A stretch of DNA of 64,000 bases, from positions 21,206,110 to 21,270,109 of the forward strand of contig CM022679.1 in assembly GCA_012295275.1 (NCBI GenBank), given 5' to 3'. Origin of the DNA: Chrysomallon squamiferum (taxonomy: Eukaryota > Mollusca > Gastropoda > Neomphalida > Peltospiridae). A program made the translations under genes and the position numbers. How positions within the stretch are numbered: the first letter of the stretch is position 1; each line of letters opens with the position of its first letter. Under the pieces are notes generated by a model that searched no databases, was not told the origin of the DNA, and saw only the letters and a list, made by a program, of their open reading frames with translations. Positions 47,324 to 50,290 of this stretch are shown here, in pieces.

Positions 47324-49249
47324 TTTATTTATTTATTTATTTATTTAATAGTAATAAATATAAGTAATAATACTGTTTTTCAATATCTTAAAGTTTCTTA
47401 TTTTATGGTTCATACTTAAAAAAAATATTTTTATTATTTTTTTTTTTTTTAATCTCAACAGTAAGAGAAATAATTTTATTTTTTTAATTTTTTTTTTAGT
47501 TCTATATTTTATGTAAACCTGGTCATAAATAACAAAAACAGATATATTAAATTTTTTTTTATCATTTTATTGAAATGAAATGCAAATTTGTACTACAGAA
47601 TTGTAGAAAATATGAAACGAATTGAAATAAATAGCTAAATCAACAAAAATATATATATTGAAAATTAATATTGTATCCTGAATATGGAACTGAATGAGAT
47701 TAATTACTTTAATCAGCCATACTGTATGAAAAGGAAATAGCAAAATAAAAAGCTAAAAATAATAATGAAGTTAATTTAAAGAATAATAAAAAATATATAT
47801 ATATATATATATATGTATCATTATATGAATCTAATTTTTGCTTTTTGCATGTATAACTAACTGTTTGATTGGGCATATATTTATGGTTTGTCTAAATATA
47901 TGTGTTGTGTTTATACATTAGTTTTGTAACAGAAGAAAATGTAATGCATTTATTTTGCATGTTTGGCTGGAATGCATATTTTAATAACCATTGTAAAAAC
48001 CCACATTTAATGTACTATAATCTGATACGAGTTTTATATGTGTTTTCTTACATAAATATTTATGTAAAATTCATGATATATTGCTGTTTGTCATTTAAAT
48101 AGAAACAGACCTGTTATTATTTGATAGCTATATTTTAATGTCCAGTTGTTGTTGTTTTTTGTGGGGGGATGTATTGTTTTTGTTTTAAAAATGTATTGGT
48201 TTTTTGTTCAGCTATATTAGTCTGTACTTATATAACAAAAACAAATATTTATTACTTAAGCAGAAAATCAGTTTGATAAAAACTTTGATACTCGGAAATT
48301 ATAAAATAAATGAAACAGATATTTACGTTATGTTAATTTATTTTTATTTGTTTATTATTATTATTTTTTTATTATTGTTTACTTCTTTTTTTTTTAATTA
48401 TTATTTATTTATTTATTTTCTTTGTAACTGATAATATTTGGGATAATAAATTTGCAGGGACATAACTGAAAGCATAAGTTTTAACATAAAAAAACAAAAA
48501 CAAGAAAGATAAAGTTATAATATTTGGAAAAAAAGGTGTTTTACATAGTTCGATTAAGTTCTTATTATTATTATTATTATTATTACTGCTATTGTTGTTG
48601 TTATTATTACTATTATCTTTGTTGTTATTATTGTTGTTATTGTTATTACTATTATTATTGATTAAAAAAATGTGATATTAAGGATGATTGAGTGTACATG
48701 TTAAAACTTCAGCAATGAAGTAATAATAAAAACTACTACTACTACTAATAAAAATAAAATATAAAGCCCAGCAAAAACAAAAGAAGATACTTCACTAAAG
48801 CTCGTTATTATAAATTTTGTACTAGCTCCAAGTCAGTTCATTGCCCCTGCAAGCTTCCCAGGACCTCGGCCACCTCTTCCCGACTACCAAGCAGCTACAC
48901 AGATGGCACAACTGGCAAGACAGAAACAGCTGTGGAAGATGGAACACTTGCAGCCAAATGAAGCCTGCTATGCAAAAGGCAGTTTTATTCCTCAGGATGG
49001 AGAAGGTTGGTAAATACATTTGTGGAAATGTTTCAAAATTAAAACTGTCTGTAACTGCTGTGAAGATTAAAAAAATAATAATAATTTTCAAGTTCATTTC
49101 TTAACTATTGTTTTATTTTACAGTATTTTCAGTTTTTATTAATATTATTATTGTTGTTGTTGTATATGTGTGTATGTGTACATATATTTATTTATTTATT
49201 TATTCATTCATTTTCAGATGTTGACCAAGAACAAGTGTCTGCTGTTTGA
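9892..49249 (+). CDS. RAPGEF2: Rap guanine nucleotide exchange factor of the PDZ-GEF (RAPGEF2/6) type, 29 exons, 5' end missing
   Basis: This span joins 29 exons into one open frame of 1,322 residues plus stop (residue 1 is the Phe codon at 9893). Domain order matches PDZ-GEFs: end of CNB-1 (1-25), acidic linker (26-185), CNB-2 (186-288), REM (about 289-414), PDZ (about 441-522), RA (about 667-750), CDC25 catalytic domain (about 785-976, with [10 protein letters not shown] at 798), then a Ser/Pro-rich tail ending EQVSAV. Family role: a membrane- and junction-associated exchange factor that turns Rap1/Rap2-GDP into Rap-GTP, acting in adhesion, ERK signalling and neuronal development. All introns are GT-AG and phases agree at every junction. 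The start codon and most of CNB-1 lie upstream. RAPGEF2 and RAPGEF6 arose by vertebrate duplication, so in an invertebrate the symbol means the single ancestral gene. Family identity is very secure; exact ends of tail exons are slightly less so. Confidence 0.96.
11662..11728. repeat. Long TA dinucleotide microsatellite
   Basis: A nearly pure (TA)n tract flanked by TGTGTATATG-rich sequence; probably length-variable. Confidence 0.95.
11762..12085. repeat. Dispersed repeat, copy A (homologous to 21783-22100)
   Basis: This block aligns with 21783-22100 through a series of shared words: TTATCCTGCA, ACAGTTTTATTTCT / AACTGTTTTATTTCT, AGTAGATTCGTGTGTACTGA / AGCAGATTCATCCATGTTGA, CTGCATATCAAGACAAAATA / CTACACATCAAAACAATATA, then AGTTCTTA. 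Similarity extends about 300 bp with small gaps. No terminal repeat or coding capacity is visible, so the element class is unknown. Confidence 0.7.
12110..12380. repeat. 136-bp direct tandem duplication
   Basis: Two near-identical copies start at 12110 and 12246, each running from GAAGTAATTTAAAAGTCAAA through TGTTCATGTGTTTGTAATTT into a TG run. Only a handful of substitutions separate them, so the duplication is recent. Confidence 0.92.
14011..14115 (+). CDS. Candidate alternative terminal exon (34 codons plus stop)
   Basis: A strong acceptor (tttcacattttcaactgcag) precedes 34 open codons and TAA, in the phase left by the exon ending at 9967. The product would begin [16 protein letters not shown] and end Ser-rich ([13 protein letters not shown]). 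Base composition is less AT-rich than the surroundings. An AATAAA at 14158-14163 lies 43 bp after the stop. If used, the protein would stop just after the first CNB-like domain, with no GEF domain. I recognise no homologue; a chance open stretch is possible. Confidence 0.4.
   Translation, partial: FEVMDHLTHFGTDFEGSIPNAGSSSSLSIDASSI
14988..15698 (+). repeat. Tandem array of about 86-bp units, each carrying a 3' splice-site look-alike
   Basis: Units of about 86 bp end in TTTATTATTTGATTTCAG followed by ATTG(A/G)CTAT. AGs fall at 15276-15277, 15361-15362, 15447-15448, 15533-15534 and 15619-15620, plus an older one at 14988-14989. The true acceptor of the next exon (AG at 15697-15698) is the last member. 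The exon's first bases, ATCGACTATC, match the unit at 8 of 10 positions. Spacings are 85, 86, 86, 86 and 78 bp. Confidence 0.93.
15699..15839 (+). CDS. RAPGEF2: Rap GEF exon 2 of window: linker after first CNB-like domain
   Basis: The exon has 47 codons in phase 0 on both sides, bounded by gatttcag and gtataa. It starts [16 protein letters not shown]; together with the previous exon this gives MIAIDYPEV, matching MIVVDYPDV of the vertebrate protein. The rest ([20 protein letters not shown] and onward) has no counterpart I can recall and is probably a lineage-variable linker. The frame stops at TAA two codons into the intron. Its acceptor is the last copy in the preceding array. Confidence 0.93.
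15840..16851 (+). other. Intron, AT-rich, nothing recognised
   Basis: No coding signal on either strand. The 3' end is a run of about 23 T residues directly before CAG, forming an unusually pure polypyrimidine tract. A 118-codon minus-strand open frame is Lys/Ile-rich and has no family features. Confidence 0.85.
16852..17085 (+). CDS. RAPGEF2: Rap GEF exon 3 of window: Ser-rich and acidic linker
   Basis: The exon has 78 codons, phase 0/0. It opens [18 protein letters not shown], matching the family's SLPADFTKLHL, continues through [17 protein letters not shown], and ends in [20 protein letters not shown], matching [20 protein letters not shown]. This is a disordered phospho-acceptor-rich segment between the two CNB-like domains. 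The donor is gtaaat. Alignment with human RAPGEF2/6 is clear despite the low complexity. Confidence 0.96.
17086..18601 (+). other. Intron, AT-rich, with a long T run
   Basis: It holds a T tract of about 36 (17289-17324) and ATT/TTG trinucleotide runs near the 3' end (18420-18550). No coding signal was seen. Confidence 0.85.
18602..18706 (+). CDS. RAPGEF2: Rap GEF exon 4 of window: helical segment before second CNB-like domain
   Basis: The exon has 35 codons, phase 0/0, reading [20 protein letters not shown] then [15 protein letters not shown]. It aligns with [31 protein letters not shown] of human RAPGEF2. The frame stays open into the intron (donor gtaaac), so a simple open-frame search overextends it. 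Confidence 0.97.
18874..18923. repeat. GT dinucleotide microsatellite
   Basis: An uninterrupted (GT)n run of about 25 units. Confidence 0.97.
19602..19860. repeat. Compound CA/CATA microsatellite complex
   Basis: Several long (CA)n runs (19609-19631, 19649-19685, 19737-19758, 19828-19858) are separated by TACATACAAA-type spacers. Confidence 0.95.
21470..21660 (+). CDS. RAPGEF2: Rap GEF exon 5 of window: first half of second CNB-like domain
   Basis: The exon has 63 codons plus two bases. It contains [40 protein letters not shown] and VILNGEVEI, aligning almost residue for residue with [49 protein letters not shown] of RAPGEF2. This is the beta-barrel of a cyclic-nucleotide-binding-like domain. 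It is distinctly GC-rich relative to neighbouring exons. The Ser codon AG|T is split across the next junction (donor gtagaa). Confidence 0.98.
21661..22469 (+). other. Intron carrying dispersed repeat copy B
   Basis: Most of it is the repeat described at 21783-22100; the rest is AT-rich DNA with no coding signal. Confidence 0.85.
21783..22100. repeat. Dispersed repeat, copy B (homologous to 11762-12085)
   Basis: Same orientation as copy A, with shared words TTATCCTGCA, CTGTTTTATTTCT, AGCAGATTC, ACATCAAAACAATATAGTTC and TTAAGATC. A T-rich insertion of about 35 bp (near 22029-22060) separates the final shared segment from the rest. Confidence 0.7.
22470..22587 (+). CDS. RAPGEF2: Rap GEF exon 6 of window: second half of second CNB-like domain
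   Basis: One base completes Ser, then 39 codons: [20 protein letters not shown] then [19 protein letters not shown]. It aligns with [39 protein letters not shown]. The region that forms the phosphate-binding cassette in true cAMP sensors lacks the usual Glu and Arg here, as in the whole PDZ-GEF family, so cAMP binding is unlikely. Exits in phase 0 (donor gtaaca). Confidence 0.98.
22588..23042 (+). other. Intron with a 51-bp direct duplication
   Basis: At about 22616-22717 a 51-bp unit (GATATTTATTAATAAACTGT and onward) occurs twice almost identically, starting at 22621 and 22672. The remainder is TA-rich. Confidence 0.9.
23043..23147 (+). CDS. RAPGEF2: Rap GEF exon 7 of window: link from CNB-2 to REM
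   Basis: The exon has 35 codons, phase 0/0: [20 protein letters not shown] then [15 protein letters not shown]. It aligns with [36 protein letters not shown]. Acceptor cttcag, donor gtacat. Confidence 0.97.
23148..23482 (+). other. Intron, AT-rich, nothing recognised
   Basis: No repeats or open frames of note. Confidence 0.85.
23483..23647 (+). CDS. RAPGEF2: Rap GEF exon 8 of window: RasGEF N-terminal (REM) module, first part
   Basis: The exon has 55 codons, phase 0/0: [55 protein letters not shown]. It aligns with [47 protein letters not shown]. The FLMTYRTF core is the hallmark of the RasGEF_N domain, which stabilises the catalytic domain. Donor gtgagt. Confidence 0.98.
23648..24840 (+). 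other. Intron, AT-rich, ending in a TTTA microsatellite
   Basis: No coding signal. The polypyrimidine tract of the next exon is largely a (TTTA)n microsatellite (24808-24834) directly followed by TTCAG. Confidence 0.88.
24841..24948 (+). CDS. RAPGEF2: Rap GEF exon 9 of window: REM module, second part
   Basis: The exon has 36 codons, phase 0/0: [20 protein letters not shown] then [16 protein letters not shown]. Matches [36 protein letters not shown] almost exactly. Donor gtacat. Confidence 0.98.
24949..25507 (+). other. Intron, T-rich, nothing recognised
   Basis: AT-rich sequence with no repeats of note. The last 70 bases are less AT-rich and end in cacatgtattttccag, a good acceptor for the putative microexon. 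Confidence 0.8.
25508..25525 (+). CDS. RAPGEF2: Putative 18-nt microexon encoding PEGLDE
   Basis: Eighteen bases lie between a strong acceptor (tgtattttccag) and a strong donor (gtaaga). They are in phase 0 on both sides, so inclusion or skipping keeps the frame. It would insert PEGLDE between LLEKE (end of REM) and [10 protein letters not shown] (before PDZ). Human RAPGEF2/6 as I remember them have no such insertion at this point, so it is probably alternatively spliced or lineage-specific. A chance pair of splice-like motifs is possible. Confidence 0.55.
25526..27729 (+). other. Intron with a 20-bp minisatellite
   Basis: Holds the 20-bp array at 26510-26872, an AT-rich low-complexity stretch at 25610-25800, and an ATT run at 27550-27575. 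No coding signal was seen. Confidence 0.9.
26510..26872. repeat. 20-bp minisatellite, about 18 units
   Basis: The consensus unit is close to GTATTTTGATTTGTAATAGG. Variant units such as TTTGTTCAAGAGTATTTTGA occur at about 26670, 26790 and 26851, spaced 120 and about 60 bp, which suggests higher-order units of three to six monomers. Confidence 0.93.
27730..27933 (+). CDS. RAPGEF2: Rap GEF exon 10 of window: PDZ domain, first part
   Basis: The exon has 68 codons, phase 0/0 (acceptor atatttcag, donor gtaaga). It starts [20 protein letters not shown], matching [20 protein letters not shown]. The PDZ fold then begins at [20 protein letters not shown]. The peptide-binding loop reads GHGIFV (residues 464-469), followed by [15 protein letters not shown], matching [18 protein letters not shown] domains bind C-terminal ligands and dock this enzyme on junction and synaptic scaffolds. 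Confidence 0.98.
28122..28230 (+). CDS. RAPGEF2: Rap GEF exon 11 of window: PDZ domain, second part
   Basis: The exon has 36 codons plus one base: [20 protein letters not shown] then [16 protein letters not shown]. Aligns with [36 protein letters not shown]. The intron before it is only 188 bp. Donor gtacgt, exit phase 1. Confidence 0.98.
28231..28783 (+). other. Intron, AT-rich, ending near a TTTA run
   Basis: A (TTTA)n microsatellite (28707-28766) lies just upstream of the acceptor tgttctccattcag. No coding signal was seen. Confidence 0.88.
28784..29033 (+). CDS. RAPGEF2: Rap GEF exon 12 of window: basic linker after PDZ
   Basis: Two bases complete Asp, then 82 codons and two bases. [20 protein letters not shown] corresponds to [36 protein letters not shown] matches RYSIPDLAVDVE, and [20 protein letters not shown] matches [20 protein letters not shown]. 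The segment is rich in Lys. The donor gtatgt is followed within 10 bp by about 23 A residues. Confidence 0.94.
29034..29571 (+). other. Intron with poly-A and CATA runs near the donor
   Basis: An A tract (29044-29066) and a CATA/CA microsatellite (29080-29128) follow the donor; the remainder is TTA-rich with no coding signal. Confidence 0.88.
29572..29809 (+). CDS. RAPGEF2: Rap GEF exon 13 of window: Ser-rich linker and start of RA domain
   Basis: One base completes Ser, then 79 codons. [17 protein letters not shown] is a poly-Ser linker. [13 protein letters not shown] matches [36 protein letters not shown] aligns with [20 protein letters not shown] and opens the Ras-association domain. Codon use is GC-rich around 29690-29790. 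The donor is gtcagt. Confidence 0.97.
29977..30041 (+). CDS. RAPGEF2: Rap GEF exon 14 of window: RA domain, middle
   Basis: The exon has 21 codons plus two bases: [20 protein letters not shown] then S. Matches [21 protein letters not shown]. The preceding intron is only 167 bp and contains an (ATC)n run. The next codon is split TG|T (Cys). Confidence 0.97.
30042..30873 (+). other. Intron, extremely AT-rich, nothing recognised
   Basis: Almost entirely A/T words such as TTATTAATTA; no coding signal and no clear tandem unit. Confidence 0.88.
30874..30981 (+). CDS. RAPGEF2: Rap GEF exon 15 of window: RA domain, end
   Basis: One base, 35 codons, two bases: [20 protein letters not shown] then [15 protein letters not shown]. 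Matches [35 protein letters not shown]. The Arg codon is split CG|G with the exon at 36141. Donor gtatgt. Confidence 0.98.
33121..33218 (+). CDS. Candidate cryptic or cassette exon, frame-breaking
   Basis: Between gaattttgcag and gtaaag lie 98 bases, less AT-rich than the surroundings. They are open in the phase left by the exon ending at 30981 and read [20 protein letters not shown] then [12 protein letters not shown]. Because 98 is not a multiple of three, splicing to 36141 would hit a TGA eight codons later, so it would act as a poison exon unless it has a partner. A second frame is also open. The vertebrate and fly proteins have no insertion here. Low confidence. Confidence 0.28.
34459..34503. 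repeat. CT dinucleotide microsatellite
   Basis: An uninterrupted (CT)n run of about 22 units inside a larger CT-rich stretch. Confidence 0.97.
35668..35789. repeat. 17-bp inverted repeat with an 88-bp AT-rich loop
   Basis: AGCATGCAGATCAGATT at 35668-35684 is the exact reverse complement of 35773-35789. It may be a miniature inverted-repeat element remnant; no target-site duplication is obvious. Confidence 0.8.
36141..36375 (+). CDS. RAPGEF2: Rap GEF exon 16 of window: start of CDC25 catalytic region
   Basis: One base completes Arg, then 78 codons. [20 protein letters not shown] matches [40 protein letters not shown] matches [38 protein letters not shown] ([10 protein letters not shown] at 798-807) is the entry into the Cdc25 homology domain. 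The exon is GC-rich. Donor gtgagg. Confidence 0.98.
36376..36986 (+). other. Intron sharing a homologous block with the next intron
   Basis: 36461-36540 matches 37222-37296 in the following intron (see repeat entries). Otherwise AT-rich. Confidence 0.85.
36461..36540. repeat. Intronic direct repeat, copy 1
   Basis: (TTTA)n, then words such as AAATTTTATTTCATTAATAT and TTTTAATTTAAAATGTTGGT, about 90% identical to copy 2 at 37222-37296. The two copies flank the 100-nt exon at 36987. Confidence 0.85.
36987..37086 (+). CDS. RAPGEF2: Rap GEF exon 17 of window: CDC25 domain
   Basis: The exon has 33 codons plus one base: [20 protein letters not shown] then [13 protein letters not shown]. The first 15 residues agree with the fly Gef26 segment ([15 protein letters not shown], from memory) better than with the vertebrate VINQETFWVASEIL. 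Donor gtaagt at 37087; the split codon A|AA gives Lys. Confidence 0.98.
37222..37296. repeat. Intronic direct repeat, copy 2
   Basis: See copy 1 at 36461-36540. It sits 24 bp upstream of the next exon. Confidence 0.85.
37320..37447 (+). CDS. RAPGEF2: Rap GEF exon 18 of window: CDC25 domain core
   Basis: Two bases, then 42 codons: [20 protein letters not shown] then [22 protein letters not shown] in two stretches. Aligns with [42 protein letters not shown]. The [12 protein letters not shown] element is a central helix and signature of Ras-family exchange factors. Donor gtagtc. Confidence 0.98.
37546..37770. repeat. 47-bp minisatellite with a palindromic core
   Basis: ACTGTGAAG occurs at 37561, 37608, 37655 and 37702, and as ACTATGAAG at 37749: exact 47-bp spacing. 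Most unit junctions carry the perfect palindrome GAATCAATTGATTC. Copies are almost identical, so expansion is recent. Confidence 0.95.
38157..38428 (+). repeat. Duplicated intron/exon boundary: three decoy acceptors before the real one
   Basis: The true exon starts GATCTTCAGAGTTTGATG after ...aacag. Upstream, GCTCTTCAGAGTTTGATG (38218, 17 of 18 matches) follows tttccag. GTTCTTCAAAGTTTGATC (38333, 15 of 18) follows aaaacag. GATCTTCACAATATTATT (38160, about 12 of 18) follows aaaacag. T-rich and ATATAATAATATTTT segments between them also repeat, so whole boundary units were duplicated. Confidence 0.9.
38429..38512 (+). CDS. RAPGEF2: Rap GEF exon 19 of window: CDC25 domain
   Basis: The exon has 28 codons, phase 0/0: [20 protein letters not shown] then SEHTQPPM. 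Aligns with [28 protein letters not shown]. It is the last of four similar acceptor-plus-exon starts. I chose this one because only it continues into the conserved [10 protein letters not shown] sequence. Donor gtgtgt. Confidence 0.98.
38513..39000 (+). other. Intron, AT-rich, nothing recognised
   Basis: No repeats beyond short GATA runs; no coding signal. Confidence 0.85.
39001..39147 (+). CDS. RAPGEF2: Rap GEF exon 20 of window: end of CDC25 domain
   Basis: The exon has 49 codons, phase 0/0: [49 protein letters not shown]. Matches [41 protein letters not shown]. This is the helical hairpin end of the exchange domain that pries open the switch regions of Rap. Donor gtaagt. Confidence 0.98.
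39148..40545 (+). other. Intron with a CA microsatellite and ATT tracts
   Basis: (CA)n at 39624-39665, decayed units of about 65 bp at 39420-39620, then ATT-rich sequence. No coding signal. Confidence 0.88.
39624..39665. repeat. CA dinucleotide microsatellite
   Basis: An uninterrupted (CA)n run of about 21 units. Confidence 0.97.
40546..40677 (+). CDS. RAPGEF2: Rap GEF exon 21 of window: post-catalytic basic segment
   Basis: The exon has 44 codons, phase 0/0. [20 protein letters not shown] is followed by [20 protein letters not shown] and MYEE. It corresponds to DPALMFRTRKKK...KKRVRRSSFLNAKKLYED. RRAS fits a basophilic kinase site (R-R-x-S), as in the vertebrate RRSSF. Donor gtaggt. Confidence 0.95.
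40678..41155 (+). other. Intron, AT-rich, nothing recognised
   Basis: No repeats or open frames of note. Confidence 0.85.
41156..41255 (+). CDS. RAPGEF2: Rap GEF exon 22 of window: conserved helix after catalytic domain
   Basis: The exon has 33 codons plus one base: [20 protein letters not shown] then [13 protein letters not shown]. Aligns with [32 protein letters not shown]. The frame continues open into a Leu run encoded by intronic TTA/CTA repeats, but the donor gtgtgt and the next exon's phase set the true end. Confidence 0.97.
41256..41929 (+). other. Intron, TTA-rich
   Basis: Dominated by ATT/TTA trinucleotide repeats (41285-41330); no coding signal. Confidence 0.88.
41930..42022 (+). 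CDS. RAPGEF2: Rap GEF exon 23 of window: disordered tail
   Basis: Two bases complete Ala, then 30 codons and one base: [20 protein letters not shown] then [22 protein letters not shown] resembles TSPVAPRAGSQQKA and the HKINQGLQVP region of vertebrate tails. Ser-Pro and Pro-rich, probably disordered. Donor gtaaac. Confidence 0.92.
42023..43540 (+). other. Intron with AAT/ATC runs and a long A tract
   Basis: Holds AAT repeats (43038-43075), an A tract (43160-43185) and an (ATC)n run (43346-43390). The 80 bases before the next exon are less AT-rich and open in its frame, but the phase of the previous exon supports the acceptor at 43540. Confidence 0.85.
43541..43768 (+). CDS. RAPGEF2: Rap GEF exon 24 of window: disordered tail
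   Basis: Two bases, 75 codons, one base. [20 protein letters not shown] matches [20 protein letters not shown] of RAPGEF2. Then [15 protein letters not shown] and [14 protein letters not shown] recall SSPPTSPQSSPRKG and the SSRSSIVSNSS region. GC-rich and CpG-rich compared with the rest of the gene. Acceptor ttttaccatcag, donor gtaaga. An open frame extends both ways into the introns; boundaries rest on phase agreement. Confidence 0.93.
43769..45074 (+). other. Intron, AT-rich, nothing recognised
   Basis: Poly-T (43879-43896, 44377-44396) and AAT runs (44618-44635) only. Confidence 0.85.
45075..45239 (+). CDS. RAPGEF2: Rap GEF exon 25 of window: Ser-rich tail
   Basis: Two bases, 54 codons, one base. 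[20 protein letters not shown], then [20 protein letters not shown], then [35 protein letters not shown] parallels the vertebrate [20 protein letters not shown] motif. Probably a phosphorylated disordered region. Donor gtacac. Confidence 0.94.
45240..47027 (+). other. Intron, AT-rich, nothing recognised
   Basis: (ATTT/AAAT)n runs at 46670-46690 and 46916-46944. No coding signal in the long T-rich open frames. Confidence 0.85.
47028..47138 (+). CDS. RAPGEF2: Rap GEF exon 26 of window: Pro-rich tail
   Basis: Two bases, 36 codons, one base: [20 protein letters not shown] then [30 protein letters not shown] corresponds to ARKPPDYNVALQRSRM near the vertebrate C-terminus, where PPxY is a WW-domain ligand; here it reads PPSY. 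Acceptor ttcaacag, donor gtgaga. Confidence 0.94.
47139..48825 (+). other. Intron with ATT and TTG trinucleotide runs
   Basis: (ATT)n at 47285-47345, TA tract at 47790-47812, and ATT/TTG runs at 48563-48660. No coding signal. Confidence 0.87.
48826..49005 (+). CDS. RAPGEF2: Rap GEF exon 27 of window: C-terminal tail
   Basis: Two bases, 59 codons, one base. [20 protein letters not shown] carries a second PPLPDY/PPxY-like element. [20 protein letters not shown] is a predicted amphipathic helix, followed by [19 protein letters not shown]. The first donor, gttggt at 49006, puts the last exon in the frame that ends EQVSAV. Without it the frame reads GW and stops at 49012. A second donor lies 4 bp downstream (gtaaat at 49010). 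Confidence 0.92.
49218..49249 (+). CDS. RAPGEF2: Rap GEF last coding exon: PDZ-ligand terminus
   Basis: Two bases complete Asp, then VDQEQVSAV and TGA (49247-49249). This matches the vertebrate ending EDEDEQVSAV, a class-I PDZ ligand (S-x-V at the end) that binds scaffolds such as MAGI proteins. The acceptor is tcattcattttcag. Conservation of the last six residues across animals fixes the reading frame of the whole tail. Confidence 0.95.
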
Positions 49250-49974
49250 TAAGCTGTGAGCAGATTAATAACAAAAGTTTTAATAATAATAGTAATAATA
49301 TTTATACTGGTGCAGTTGTATTGCAAACTGTGATAACATGACTGTCTTACCCATCTGGCATCCAGAAGACAACAATAATCCATGAGGAAACACAAAATAA
49401 TATGACAACACAATACCTGAAACAACACATTAGATGTTTGTGACAACATAAAATATATCTAAGACCACAGAAAATATATCTGAGACAACACAAAATCAAT
49501 CTAAAAGATAGCAAATCTCATGAAGGATGTATAAATCATAAAATGTGGAATATATCAAAAAAATGTAGTCTAGGATACTACCAGAAAATAAAAAAAAAAT
49601 CAAGTAAAAAAAATCAAATTGTGGAGACAATATAAAAACAGCAAGAAGAACCGCACCAAATAGTCCTGGACAAAACATAATACTGACTGCAAGACAGAAT
49701 AATTGAGGGTGACAGTACAAAATGAAGTTGTGGAGTAAGCACAAATACAGGATACAAGATAATGAGAAAGACAAGTCATGGAAGGTTAAAAAAGAAAATC
49801 CTGGAAGCTAGTGTGACTGGTTGTTCTTCTGGAAAAATTTGGATGTTTCGTGACAGAAACGAAAAAGGAAAAACCAAATTGAAGTTTAAGTATCAGGAGA
49901 ATAGTTGATTAAAAGGAAAAGAAAAAAGAATACTTTTTAGTAATGTACAGATTGTTTTGTGAGGGTTTTTTTTT

Positions 49975-50290
49975 CTGGCATAGGAGTGAAATAAGCTGTT
50001 TGAAAATGAATTTTTATGATAAAGGAGTGAAATAAGCTGTTTCAGAATTAATTTTATTCTGACAAAGGAGTGAAATAAGCTGTTTCAGAATTAATTTTAT
50101 TCTGACAAAGGAATGAAATAAGCTTTTCAGAAAGAATTTGTCATTGCCAGGAATGAAATAAGATGTTTCAAAATTAAATTGACAATTGTCAGATTTGAAA
50201 TAACATGTTTCAAGTGTAACTTGATTATTTCACAGAATGAAACAAACTCTCTTATGAAAAATGTGAATTGTCAGGAATAAAACAAACTGT
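49975..50290. repeat. 43-bp tandem repeat in the 3' UTR
   Basis: GGAGTGAAATAAGCTGTTT-type cores start at 49983, 50024, 50067 and 50110 (41, 43 and 43 bp apart), followed by increasingly diverged units (GGAATGAAATAAGATGTTTC and onward) to about 50290. Confidence 0.88.
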
